DNA of 53,950 nt. It comes from Fimbriiglobus sp. GTDB taxonomy: Bacteria; Planctomycetota; Planctomycetia; Gemmatales; Gemmataceae. The first letter of the stretch is position 1, and the number at the start of each line of letters is the position of its first letter. The notes under the pieces are model-generated. The model worked only from the letters and a program-made list of their open reading frames with translations. It did not search any database and had not been told where the DNA came from. The stretch is from assembly GCA_022841795.1 (NCBI GenBank), contig JALHQU010000026.1, positions 1 to 53,950 of the forward strand, written 5' to 3'. Of this stretch, positions 44,090 through 53,411 are shown in pieces. Made by a program: the position numbers and the translations under genes.

Positions 44090-45370
44090 ATGAACACCAC
44101 CACCGACACTCTGCCGGTGCGCCGCAACCTGAAGCCGGCCGAGTGGACGCTCATCGTCCTGTTGTCGGCGATCAACTTCACCCACATCCTGGACTTCGTC
44201 ATCGTCATGCCGCTGGGCGATCAGTTGCGGCAGTCGCTCAAGATCACCCCGCGGCAGTTCGGGTTCGTGGTGTCCGCCTACGGGGTGGCGGCGATGACTG
44301 CCGGGGTGCTGGCGTCGGCGGTGGTGGATCGGTTCGACCGCAAGACGGTGCTGCTGGTGGCGTTCGCCGGGTTCATCCTGGCCACGCTGTACTGCGGGCT
44401 GGCCGGCGACTACGAACACCTGCTGCTCGCCCGCGGGCTGGCCGGGGCGTTCGGCGGGGTGGCCGCGTCCGGCATCATGGCCGTCATCGGCGACGTGTTC
44501 CCGGACCACCGCCGCGGCAAGGCGATCGGGGCGGTCACGTCGTCGTTCGCGGTGGCCAGCATCATCGGCCTGCCGATCGGCCTGACGCTGGCGACCTGGT
44601 CCGGGGAGTGGGGGGTGCCGTTCCTGGCCATCGCCGGGCTGGGGGCGGTGGTGTGGGTGGTGGCCGCGTGGCGGCTGCCGTCGCTCACCAAGCACCGGGC
44701 CGGCCCGCGGGCGAACCCGTTCACCCAGTTCGCCGCGGTGGTGCGGCAGCCGAACCACCTGTGGTCGTTCGCGTTCATGTTGACGATGGTGTTCGGCACG
44801 TTCATCATCATCCCGTATATCGCCCCGTACATGCAGGCGAACTGCGGGCGGCGGGCGGAGGACCTGCCGATCATCTACGCCGTCGCCGGGGTGTGCTCGC
44901 TGGTGATGATGAACGTGATCGGCGTGTTGACCGACAAGTTCGGCCCGCGGCCGATGTTCCTGATCTGCGCCGCCCTCACCCTGGTGATGACGCTGGTGGT
45001 GACCAACCTGCCGCCGATCGGCCTGTGGACGGCGGCGGCGGCGGCCAGCGGGTTCATGGTGGTGGCCGCCGGGCGGGTGGTGCCGGCCCAGGCGATGATG
45101 CTGCGGTCGGCCGACCCGAAGCTGCGGGGGGCGTTCACCAACCTGAACTCGGCCGTGTCGCATCTGGCTACCGGGGTCGGCCCGCTCATCACCGGGGCGA
45201 TCGTCGGCGAGGAGTACCCCGGCGGGCCGCTGACGAACTACTGGCTGGCCGGGCTGGTGGCGATGGGGTTCGGGACGGTCGCCCTCGGGCTGTCGTTCCT
45301 GCTGCGGCCGGCGAAGGCGGCAGTGCCCGCGGCGGCACCAGTCCAGCAACCCGAACCGGCGGTGGTGTGA
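44090..45370 (+). CDS. MFS transporter (AraJ/drug efflux-like)
   Basis: 426 residues, 12 helices. ATG 44090. The MFS motif A reads DRFDRKTVLL and its repeat is DKFGPRPMF; DFVIVMPLGDQLRQSL and GFVVSAYGVAAMTAGVLA match efflux-type transporters of arabinose, sugars or drugs. Substrate unknown. It interrupts the usual moxR-DUF58 neighbourhood, 55 nt after moxR and 39 nt before DUF58, so may be part of the same transcript. Confidence 0.9.
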   Translation: MNTTTDTLPVRRNLKPAEWTLIVLLSAINFTHILDFVIVMPLGDQLRQSLKITPRQFGFVVSAYGVAAMTAGVLASAVVDRFDRKTVLLVAFAGFILATLYCGLAGDYEHLLLARGLAGAFGGVAASGIMAVIGDVFPDHRRGKAIGAVTSSFAVASIIGLPIGLTLATWSGEWGVPFLAIAGLGAVVWVVAAWRLPSLTKHRAGPRANPFTQFAAVVRQPNHLWSFAFMLTMVFGTFIIIPYIAPYMQANCGRRAEDLPIIYAVAGVCSLVMMNVIGVLTDKFGPRPMFLICAALTLVMTLVVTNLPPIGLWTAAAAASGFMVVAAGRVVPAQAMMLRSADPKLRGAFTNLNSAVSHLATGVGPLITGAIVGEEYPGGPLTNYWLAGLVAMGFGTVALGLSFLLRPAKAAVPAAAPVQQPEPAVV

Positions 45371-45380
45371 CCCCCGAGGC

Positions 45381-45398
45381 GAAGCCGCAAGCGGCTTC
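45381..45398. repeat. Palindrome GAAGCCGC-AA-GCGGCTTC
   Basis: Eight-base perfect stem with AA centre, 10 nt after the MFS stop and just before the GGAGG of the DUF58 gene (45398-45405). Same family as 22264 and 23042; a weaker form (GCCGC-TG-GCGGC) follows moxR at 44035-44046. Confidence 0.75.
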
Positions 45399-45409
45399 TG
45401 GAGGATGTC

Positions 45410-46309
45410 GTGCCCAAGCCGCAGCGGAAGAAGCTGTTCGACCCGACCGAGCTGGCCCGGTTCGGCGGGCTGGCGTTGGTCGCCCGGCGGGTGATGGAGG
45501 GGTTCCTCACCGGCGTCCACCGCAGCCCGTTCAAAGGGTTCAGCATCGAGTTCGCCGAACACCGCCAGTATTATCCGGGCGACGAGATCCGCCGCATCGA
45601 CTGGCGGGCGTACGGCAAGACCGACCGGTACTTCATCAAGGAGTACGAGGAGGAGACGAACCTGAAGGCGGTGCTGGTGGTGGACGCGAGCGGCAGCATG
45701 GGCTACCGCGGCAGCCAGCCGCTGAGCAAGTTCGAGTTCGCCCAGCAGGTGGCGGCCAGCCTGGCGTACCTGCTGCTCGGTCAACTGGACGCGGTCGGCC
45801 TACTCACGCACGACACCAAGCCGCGGGCGTACATCCCGCCGAAGACCAGCTCCAAGCACCTGCTCACCCTGCTGCGGCAACTGGAGGACACGAAGACCGG
45901 CGGGGAGACGTCGCTCGGCGAGGTGTGGGACAAGATCGCCGGGCAGCACCTGAAGCGGCGGGGGCTGGTGATCCTGCTGTCCGACTGCTTCGACCAGAAT
46001 GCGGCCCTGTCGCGGGCGCTGCGGCACCTGCGGTACGGGCACCACGAGGTGATCCTGTTCCACATCCTCGCGCCGGAGGAGCTGGAGTTCCCGTTCAAGC
46101 ACCCGACCAAGTTCAAGAACCTGGAGGTGCGGGGGCACGAGCTGACGGTGGACGCCCGCCGGCTGCGGGAGGAGTACCTGAAGAGCTTCGAGGAGTGGCG
46201 GACGCAACTGCGGCGGACGACGGAAGACCTGCACATCGACTACCAACTGCTGCGGACCGACCAGCCTGTGGACCGGGCGCTCGGGGCGTACCTGGCGCGG
46301 CGGGAATAG
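45410..46309 (+). CDS. DUF58 protein with vWA MIDAS
   Basis: 299 residues, GTG start with GGAGG upstream. The DUF58 segment YYPGDEIRRIDWRAYGKT precedes the vWA metal site DASGSM (92-97) and LSDCF later. Partner of MoxR in complexes that assemble or activate surface proteins or the like; together with moxR at 43009 it forms the usual pair. Ends 25 nt before a palindrome. Confidence 0.93.
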   Translation: MPKPQRKKLFDPTELARFGGLALVARRVMEGFLTGVHRSPFKGFSIEFAEHRQYYPGDEIRRIDWRAYGKTDRYFIKEYEEETNLKAVLVVDASGSMGYRGSQPLSKFEFAQQVAASLAYLLLGQLDAVGLLTHDTKPRAYIPPKTSSKHLLTLLRQLEDTKTGGETSLGEVWDKIAGQHLKRRGLVILLSDCFDQNAALSRALRHLRYGHHEVILFHILAPEELEFPFKHPTKFKNLEVRGHELTVDARRLREEYLKSFEEWRTQLRRTTEDLHIDYQLLRTDQPVDRALGAYLARRE

Positions 46310-46334
46310 TCGGCACACGCCGTGTACCGTTCTG

Positions 46335-46410
46335 GGTGAACCCGGCCCGCAAGGGCCGTGGGTGCGTGTTTGCTAGCTCGCACCCACCGACCTGGCGGTC
46401 GGGGTTCACC
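46335..46410. repeat. Imperfect 32-bp inverted repeat, loop in one orientation
   Basis: Arms 46335-46366 (GGTGAACCCGGCCCG...) and 46379-46410, 12-nt loop TGTTTGCTAGCT. Right arm nearly identical to that of 52177-52251, whose loop is the reverse complement of this one with one mismatch. Related also to 35577-35646. Confidence 0.88.
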
Positions 46411-46420
46411 AAAACGCGCG

Positions 46421-47320
46421 TCACTGACCCCACGTCTTCGGCCCGAGGTCGAGCGGGCGGATGTTCGGGTCGAAAAACTTGTCCAGCGTTCGCTTCGTCG
46501 AGTCGCCGGTGTCGAACCCCTGCTTGAAGAAGAAGTACCGCTGTGCGGCGGTACCGTGGTTGAACTTGGACGAGTTGGTTGCGTCCCGGCCCATCTTCTT
46601 CATGATGGCGTCGTCGCCGATCGACTTGGCCGTCTTCAGCGCCTCCTGCAAGTCCTTCTCCGGGTTGCTGAGGAACTTGAACGTCCGCTGCCCGTGGTAC
46701 GCCCAGCACCCGGCCAGGTAGTCGGCCTGCAGCTCCAGCCGGATGCCCGCGTTCTCCCCCTCCCGGTCCTGGAACGCCTTCACCTTGGCGTTGTACCCGA
46801 GCAGGTTCTGGATGTGGTGCCCGACCTCGTGGGCGATGACGAACGCCTGCGAGAACTGGGCCTTTGACCCGCCCAGCTCCTTCTCCAGCGTCTCGAAGAA
46901 GGCCGGGTTCAGGTACAGGATCTTGTCCGCCGGGCAGTAGAACGGGCCCGCCTCATTCGGCACGTTCCCGCATCCGCCGGTCTGCACCACCGCCGAGTCG
47001 AACAGCACCAGCGTCGGCTCCTCGTACCGCCGGTTGTGGTTGCGGGCGATCCACTCCCGCCACACGATGTTGGTGGTGCCGAGCACCTTCCCGGCGAACT
47101 CCGGGTACCCGTCCGCCTTGCCCGGCCCGGCCTTCTGCTTCTGGGCCGCCCCGCCGAACGCCTGGAACAGCTGGTTCGCCACCTGCGGGTTGATGCCCAG
47201 GTAACCGGCCACCAGGGTGACGACCAGGGCGCCGATGCCGCCGATCGCCGCTCCACCGCCGGGCAGCCCGCCGCGGCGGTCCTCCACGTTCCCACGCTCG
47301 CTGACGTTGCTCAGGTCCAT
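46421..47320 (-). CDS. Neutral zinc metallopeptidase (YpfJ family)
   Basis: 299 residues. One N-terminal membrane helix (about 25-43, IGGIGALVVTLVAGYLGI) and then the peptidase domain with HEVGH (164-168) as zinc site, preceded by AFVIAHEV, and the third ligand in LELQADYLAGCWAYHG. Three-zinc-ligand pattern intact. Predicted to face the periplasm. ATG 47320. Confidence 0.93.
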   Translation of the reverse strand: MDLSNVSERGNVEDRRGGLPGGGAAIGGIGALVVTLVAGYLGINPQVANQLFQAFGGAAQKQKAGPGKADGYPEFAGKVLGTTNIVWREWIARNHNRRYEEPTLVLFDSAVVQTGGCGNVPNEAGPFYCPADKILYLNPAFFETLEKELGGSKAQFSQAFVIAHEVGHHIQNLLGYNAKVKAFQDREGENAGIRLELQADYLAGCWAYHGQRTFKFLSNPEKDLQEALKTAKSIGDDAIMKKMGRDATNSSKFNHGTAAQRYFFFKQGFDTGDSTKRTLDKFFDPNIRPLDLGPKTWGQ

Positions 47321-47396
47321 GACGGGTTCCCAGGGGGGGTGAGTCTCGCTCCGACGTGATGCCGCAGTTATAGCCGGCCGACCGCCGCCCCGCCAA

Positions 47397-47777
47397 TCAC
47401 TTCTTCCCGGCGGTGTTCACGGCGTGCCGCTGGAGGTCTTCCAGATCCACGAACTCCAGCGCGGAGATGTGCGTCGCCTCCAGCACCACCGGGGCGGCGC
47501 ACCCGGCCTCCAGCGACTGCTTCCACCGCTGCACGCACAGGCACCAGCGGTCGCCCGGCTTCAGTCCGGGGAAGTGGTAGTGCGGTACCGGGGTGATGAG
47601 GTCGTTCCCCACCTCCCGCTGGTGGGCCAGGAACGCGGCCGTCACCTGGGTGCAGACGAGGTGCAGGCCGAGATCCTCCTCGCCGGTGTTGCAGCAGCCG
47701 TCGCGGTAGAACCCGGTGAGCGGCTTGGTGGAGCAGGTTTGCAGCGGGCCGCCGAGGACGTTTTTGGCCGTGGTCAT
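47397..47777 (-). CDS. DUF2237 family protein
   Basis: 126 residues: NVLGGPLQTCSTKPLTGFYR, CCNTGEEDLGLHLVC and HFPGLKPGDRWCLCVQRW are the DUF2237 signature with conserved Cys residues. Function unknown, widespread in bacteria. The stop of the upstream alpha/beta hydrolase overlaps its ATG (ATGA) so the two are translationally coupled. Confidence 0.92.
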   Translation of the reverse strand: MTTAKNVLGGPLQTCSTKPLTGFYRDGCCNTGEEDLGLHLVCTQVTAAFLAHQREVGNDLITPVPHYHFPGLKPGDRWCLCVQRWKQSLEAGCAAPVVLEATHISALEFVDLEDLQRHAVNTAGKK

Positions 47778-48409
47778 GGTGCATCTCGGTGCGGGCGGGA
47801 TGGTGTTTCTGTCATGATATCGCGGACGAGGGCGTGGACCTGCGGGTGGGACATGATCCAGGTGTGCAACGTCGGCACCAACAGCGGCTGGTGCGCGTCG
47901 TCCAGTCTCGTTTCACCCACGCTCACGACGCCGTCGTTCGGCTCGTCGCCGAACGGGCTGAACCGCCCCCGCGGGCCGGCGGTGCCGGCGACGACGGTGG
48001 TGGGGCAGGGCGGGGGCGGGAGCCGCAGGTAATCTTCCGGGTTGGCGAGGAACCGCCCGCTTGAGCCGGAGAACAGGCGGAATGGCAGCCCCCACTTCGT
48101 GAAGTACCGGGCCAACCGGGGCGACTGGTTCGGCGGGCCGAGCATGAAGAAGTGCTTCACCCCGGTCGTCGGCAGCTCGGCCAGCGCGAGCCGGAGCAGA
48201 ATCGCCCCGAGCGAGTGGCCGATCAGGTAGTCGGGCTGGCGCTTCGTGAGTGTCCGTTTCAGCCGGGCGACGATTCGCGGCATCGACTCGACCGACGCAG
48301 AGTAGCCGAAGAAATGGGGGCGAACCCCCGCCCGCCGGATCGGACCGGCGAGCGGGAACATGGACACCGGCGTGCGGCCGAGGCCGTGGACGAGCAGGGC
48401 GGAGCGCAA
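47774..48409 (-). CDS. Alpha/beta hydrolase (lipase-like)
   Basis: About 211 residues. LLVHGLGRTPVSM (oxyanion loop), LIGHSLGAILLRLAL (G-H-S-L-G nucleophile elbow with Ser), SHPQVHALVRDI (His region) and GDEPNDGVVSVGET (Asp). No ATG precedes the first strand; candidates are TTG 48409 or GTG codons at 48436 and 48463, both GTGs within the palindrome 48421-48482. The start is therefore unsure, and the palindrome may have replaced the original 5-prime end. Confidence 0.8.
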   Translation of the reverse strand: MRSALLVHGLGRTPVSMFPLAGPIRRAGVRPHFFGYSASVESMPRIVARLKRTLTKRQPDYLIGHSLGAILLRLALAELPTTGVKHFFMLGPPNQSPRLARYFTKWGLPFRLFSGSSGRFLANPEDYLRLPPPPCPTTVVAGTAGPRGRFSPFGDEPNDGVVSVGETRLDDAHQPLLVPTLHTWIMSHPQVHALVRDIMTETPSRPHRDAP

Positions 48410-48420
48410 GGGTGTGGCCC

Positions 48421-48482
48421 AAAGTAGCAGGCACACGCCGTGTGCCGTCCGCGGGCGGCACACGGCGTGTGCCTGCTACTTT
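48421..48482. repeat. Perfect 27-bp inverted repeat between hydrolase and mdh
   Basis: Arms 48421-48447 (AAAGTAGCAGGCACACG...) and 48456-48482 with an 8-nt loop. The last two bases are part of the mdh stop codon. Partial copies are at 32081-32093 and 46311-46321 (GGCACACNCCGTGT). Confidence 0.95.
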
Positions 48483-49482
48483 ACCCCGGCAGCAGGTCCT
48501 TCACCGCCTCCTTCTCCTCCTGTAGCTCCTTCAGCGTCTTGGCGAACGCCGCCTTGCCGAACTCGTCGTGCGTCAGCCCCTCGACCACCTTCCAGTTGCC
48601 GCCGCTCGTCGTCACCGGGTAGCCGAACACCAGTCCCTTTGGCACCCCGTACTCGCCGTTGCTCACCACCGCGGCGCTCGTCCAGTCGCCCGACTTGGTG
48701 CCTGTCACGAACGCTTTGACGTGGTCGATCGCCCCGTTCGCGGCCGAGAACGACGACGACACCCCGGTCTTGTCGATGATGAACTTGCCCCGTTCTTGCG
48801 TGGCCGGCAGGAAAGTGCTTTCCAGCCATGCCCGGTCGGTGATCACGTCCGTCGCCTTCTTCCCGCCGATCTTGGCGTTGCCGAAGTCGGCGAACTGGGT
48901 GTTCGAGTGGTTGCCCCAGATGGTCATGTTCGTGACCGTCTCGTTCGACACGCCGGCTTTCAACGCCAGCGCCGCCACCGCCCGGTTGTGGTCCAGCCGG
49001 GTCATGGCGTGCCAGCGGTCGGCCGGCACGCTCTTGCCGTTCTCATAGGCCACAAGGCAGTTGGTGTTGCACGGGTTGCCGACCACCAGAATCCGCACGT
49101 CGGACGCCGCGTTCGCCGCGATCGCCTTCCCCTGGCCGACGAAGATCTTGCCGTTGTTCACCAGCAGATCCTTCCGCTGCATCCCCGGCCCCCGCGGGGC
49201 AGCTCCCACCAGGATCGCCCAGTTCACCCCGGCGAACGCCTTATTCGGGTCGTCCGTCACGATCACGTCTTGCAGCGTCGGGAACCCGCAGTCGATCAGC
49301 TCGTACCCGACCCCTTCGAGCGTCGGCATCGCCTTCGGGGCGACGGACACGGGCACTTCGAGCAGTTGCAGGACGACCTTGGTGTTCGGCCCGAACACCT
49401 CGCCGGAGGCGAGGCGGAGGACGAGGCTGTTGGCCACCCGGCCGGCGGCCCCGGTGACGGCGACGCGAACGACGTTCGACAT
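48481..49482 (-). CDS. mdh: Malate dehydrogenase, cytosolic-type
   Basis: NAD-dependent oxidation of malate to oxaloacetate in the TCA cycle. 333 residues, ATG 49482. VAVTGAAGRVANSLVLRLAS nucleotide site, VGAAPRGPGMQRKDLL (substrate-binding Arg), VVGNPCNTNCLVA, MTRLDHNRA and WGNHSNTQFAD (catalytic His). This is the G-A-A-G type typical of cytosolic and plant or Chloroflexi-type MDH, not the lactate-like type. TAA overlaps the palindrome. Confidence 0.95.
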   Translation of the reverse strand: MSNVVRVAVTGAAGRVANSLVLRLASGEVFGPNTKVVLQLLEVPVSVAPKAMPTLEGVGYELIDCGFPTLQDVIVTDDPNKAFAGVNWAILVGAAPRGPGMQRKDLLVNNGKIFVGQGKAIAANAASDVRILVVGNPCNTNCLVAYENGKSVPADRWHAMTRLDHNRAVAALALKAGVSNETVTNMTIWGNHSNTQFADFGNAKIGGKKATDVITDRAWLESTFLPATQERGKFIIDKTGVSSSFSAANGAIDHVKAFVTGTKSGDWTSAAVVSNGEYGVPKGLVFGYPVTTSGGNWKVVEGLTHDEFGKAAFAKTLKELQEEKEAVKDLLPG

Positions 49483-49553
49483 GGAGAGACTCCGGAGGAA
49501 TGTGGAGGTAGAAGTATCGGCGGGGTAGCACACCGCCAATTGGCACGGAAGAA

Positions 49554-49718
49554 GACCTCACCCCCCCGGCCCCCTCTCCGAGCCGGAGAGGGGGTGTTCA
49601 AGCGAGGAGGCCCGCTGGGGTGCGCGATTTCTCACCGTCAAAGTCTGGTTTCCACAGAGACGATAGGCCGTTGAACACCCCCTCTCCGGGTCGGAGGAGG
49701 GGGCCGGGGGGTGAGGTC
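49554..49718. repeat. Long imperfect inverted repeat upstream of gap
   Basis: Arms 49554-49601 (GACCTCACCCCCCCGG...) and 49671-49718 are about 48 nt with few mismatches and a 69-nt loop. Related to 41737-41841. It occupies half of the 319-nt gap between mdh and gap, which contains no gene; the remaining sequence holds the promoters. Confidence 0.88.
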
Positions 49719-49759
49719 CCTTCCCTCAGTGGAAATCCCCAGCGCGAACCGTAAAGTAA

Positions 49760-50854
<1,095 letters not shown>

Positions 50855-50859
50855 AATCA

Positions 50860-50955
50860 CTAACCACAGAGGCACAGGGACACAGAGAAGACAACGGAAG
50901 ATTGTTCAAAACACTCTTTTCCGTCTTCTCTGTGTCCCTGTGCCTCTGTGGTTAG
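50860..50955. repeat. Perfect 33-bp inverted repeat between gap and pgk
   Basis: Arms 50860-50892 (CTAACCACAGAGGCACAGG...) and 50923-50955 with a 30-nt loop. Same family as 33791-33861. It fills the gap-pgk spacer; TTGGAG follows it just upstream of the pgk ATG. Confidence 0.95.
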
Positions 50956-50973
50956 CTTTTTTGGAGCACACGA

Positions 50974-52176
50974 ATGCCGAAGAAGACCATTGCCGACCTG
51001 GGCGACCTGACCGGCAAGACGGTGCTCGTCCGGGTCGATTTCAACGTCCCGCTGGACAAGATCAGCGGCGAGATCAAGAACGACCGCCGCATCCGCGGGG
51101 CCATCCCCACGTTCCGGGCGCTGCTCAAGGCCGGGGCGTCGGTCATCGCCATGAGCCACCTCGGGCGGCCGAGCGGCGACCCGGCGAAGGACAAGCACCT
51201 GACGATGGACAAGGTGGCCGAGCGGCTGGCCGACCTGCTCGACGTGCCGGTGACGAAGGCGGCGAACACGGTGGTCGGGCCGGAGTTGACCGCGGCGGCG
51301 AAGGCGCTCCCGCCGGGCGGGGTGCTGATGCTGGAGAACGTGCGGTTCGACCCGCGGGAGCAGAAGAACGACCCGGCGTTCGCCGCCGAGCTGGCCGGGC
51401 TAGCCGACGCCTACGTGAACGACGCCTTCGGCACCTGCCACAACGACAAGGACGCCAGCATGGTGGCCGTCCCCGCCGCGATGAAGGCGGCGGGCAAGCC
51501 GCGGGCGGTCGGGCTGCTGGTGGCGAAGGAACTGGAGATCATCGACGGGCTGATGGGGGCGCCGAAGAAGCCGGTGCTGGCGGTGATGGGCGGGGCGAAG
51601 GTGAGCGACAAGATCGCGTTCATCAACGCCCTGTTGCAGAAGGTGGATCACCTGCTCATCGGCGGGAAGATGGCATACACGTTCCTGAAGGCCCGCGGGG
51701 TGGACGTGGGGTCCACGCAGGTCGCCCCGGAGGAACTGGCCGCCGCCCAGCCGCTGCTCCAATTCGTCGGGTCGAAGATCACCCTGCCGGTGGATTCACT
51801 CGCCGCCAAGTCCGACGACCTGAACACCACGCAGGTGTTCGAGGGGAACATCGCCGCCGGGTTCGAGGGGGTGGACATCGGGCCGAAGACGCTGGCCCTA
51901 TTCGCCGACAAGATCAAGACCGCCGGCACGGTCATCTGGAACGGGCCGGTCGGCTGGTTCGAGAAGTCGGCGTTCAGCAAGGGGACGAAGGGTGTCGCCG
52001 AGGCGATGGCGAACAGCGGGGCGGTGACGGTGGTCGGCGGCGGGGAGACGGCCGAGGCGGTCGAGCAGTTCGGGTTCGACACCAAGATGACGCACGTGTC
52101 CACCGGCGGCGGGGCGTTCCTGGCCTACGTCGAGGGGAAGAAGTTCCAGAGCCTGGCGCAGATCGACGACCGCTGA
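50974..52176 (+). CDS. pgk: Phosphoglycerate kinase
   Basis: 400 residues. KTVLVRVDFNVPLD, SHLGRPSGD, GGAKVSDKIAFINALL, VDIGPKTLALFADKI, VWNGP-like VIWNGPVGWFEK and VVGGGETAEAVEQF. Glycolysis step 1,3-BPG to 3-PG. ATG 50974, usual length. Confidence 0.97.
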   Translation: MPKKTIADLGDLTGKTVLVRVDFNVPLDKISGEIKNDRRIRGAIPTFRALLKAGASVIAMSHLGRPSGDPAKDKHLTMDKVAERLADLLDVPVTKAANTVVGPELTAAAKALPPGGVLMLENVRFDPREQKNDPAFAAELAGLADAYVNDAFGTCHNDKDASMVAVPAAMKAAGKPRAVGLLVAKELEIIDGLMGAPKKPVLAVMGGAKVSDKIAFINALLQKVDHLLIGGKMAYTFLKARGVDVGSTQVAPEELAAAQPLLQFVGSKITLPVDSLAAKSDDLNTTQVFEGNIAAGFEGVDIGPKTLALFADKIKTAGTVIWNGPVGWFEKSAFSKGTKGVAEAMANSGAVTVVGGGETAEAVEQFGFDTKMTHVSTGGGAFLAYVEGKKFQSLAQIDDR

Positions 52177-52251
52177 GGTGAACCCCGACCGCAAGGGAGG
52201 GGGTGCGAGCCAGCAAACACGCACCCACCGACCTGGCGGTCGGGGTTCACC
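52177..52251. repeat. Imperfect inverted repeat, loop in the opposite orientation
   Basis: Arms 52177-52207 and 52220-52251 with 12-nt loop AGCCAGCAAACA, reverse complement of the loop at 46367-46378 save one base. The left arm starts directly after the pgk stop codon. Confidence 0.9.
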
Positions 52252-52298
52252 CGATCTGTGAAATCCGATACAAATCCGATACCCGACCCGCGACACCC

Positions 52299-53132
52299 AT
52301 GTCTTCCATGTCCCAGCTCGACCGCCCGAGCAAGCGCGGCATCCCGGAGGGGCTGTGGCTCCGCTGCCCGACGTGCCGGGCGACGGTGTTCAAGAAGGAC
52401 GTGGAGTCGCGGCTGAACGTGTGCCCGGAGTGCGACCACCACTTCCCGGTGTCCGCCCGCCGCCGCCTCGACCAACTGCTGGACGAGAACAGCTTCGAGG
52501 AGTGGGACGCCACCCTGAAGCCGATGGACCCGCTCGGGTTCGTGGACGACAAGCCGTACGCCCAGCGGATCCTCGACCAGCAGAAGAAGACGGGGATGAA
52601 CGACGCGGCCGTGTGCGGGGCCGGGTTCATCCGCGGGCGGGGGGTGGTGATCGGCATCACCGACTTCGCGTTCATGGCCGGCAGCATGGGGGCGGTGGTC
52701 GGGGAGAAGTTGTCGCGGGCGGCGGAGCGTGCTACGGAACAGAGGCGGCCGCTCATCTTCGTGAGCGGGTCCGGCGGCGGGGCGCGGATGCAGGAGGGCA
52801 TCCTGTCGCTCATGCAGATGGCGAAGGTGTCGGCGGCCCTCGCCCGGTACCACGCCGCCGGCGGGCTGTACGTGTGCATCCTCACCCACCCGACGATGGG
52901 CGGGGTGGCCGCCAGCTGGGCGTTCCAGGGAGACGTGACCATCGCCGAGCCGAAGGCGATGATCGGGTTCGCCGGCGCCCGCACCATCAAGAACACCATC
53001 CGGCTGGAACTGCCGGACGGGTTCCAGACGAGCGAGTTCCTGCTCAAGCACGGGTTCGTGGACCGCGTCGTCCACCGCCGCGACATCCGCACCGAGGTGT
53101 CGCGGCTGATCGACTACTGCGACATCCGGTGA
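52299..53132 (+). CDS. accD: Acetyl-CoA carboxylase carboxyltransferase beta subunit
   Basis: 277 residues. Zinc ribbon C-P-T-C (C38 region) and C-P-E-C precedes the crotonase-like domain. [54 protein letters not shown] are the carboxyltransferase signatures. First committed step of fatty-acid synthesis with AccA, AccB and AccC, which are not here. ATG 52299, alternative 52308. Confidence 0.96.
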   Translation: MSSMSQLDRPSKRGIPEGLWLRCPTCRATVFKKDVESRLNVCPECDHHFPVSARRRLDQLLDENSFEEWDATLKPMDPLGFVDDKPYAQRILDQQKKTGMNDAAVCGAGFIRGRGVVIGITDFAFMAGSMGAVVGEKLSRAAERATEQRRPLIFVSGSGGGARMQEGILSLMQMAKVSAALARYHAAGGLYVCILTHPTMGGVAASWAFQGDVTIAEPKAMIGFAGARTIKNTIRLELPDGFQTSEFLLKHGFVDRVVHRRDIRTEVSRLIDYCDIR

Positions 53133-53143
53133 ACCGCCTTCTG

Positions 53144-53355
53144 AGGCCCGAAGGGCCGTCCTCCCTCAGCCCAGGTCGGAGCGAGCCGTAGGCGAGCACA
53201 GGCCTGGGACACGAAGGGAATGTGAGCAAGCCCCGAAGGGGCGGGCTACGATAGAGCGCCCCTTCGGGGCTTGGGTGAACGGCGGATCGAACCCAGGGCG
53301 ACGTTCGCCTGCGGCTCACTGGCCCTGGGCTGAGGGAGTGCGGCCCTTCGGGCCT
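53144..53355. repeat. 212-bp multi-stem palindromic element
   Basis: Outer arms 53144-53175 (AGGCCCGAAGGGCCG...) and 53324-53355 pair over 32 nt with two mismatches. Inside, GCCCCGAAGGGGCG (53230-53243) pairs perfectly with 53257-53270, and a middle pair around GAGCGAGCCGTAGGCGAG is imperfect. The whole gap before the kinase gene could fold into one long rod with a branched tip. Confidence 0.85.
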
Positions 53356-53411
53356 GAAAGCCGAAACGACACGCCTGCCTGTTCCTTCCGGCGGCGCTCC
53401 AGAGGTGACCC

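Noticed and set aside
50860-50955. Small ORFs reading TTEAQGHRED or SVSLCLCG
   Set aside because: They are translations of the palindrome and appear in both copies; not a gene.
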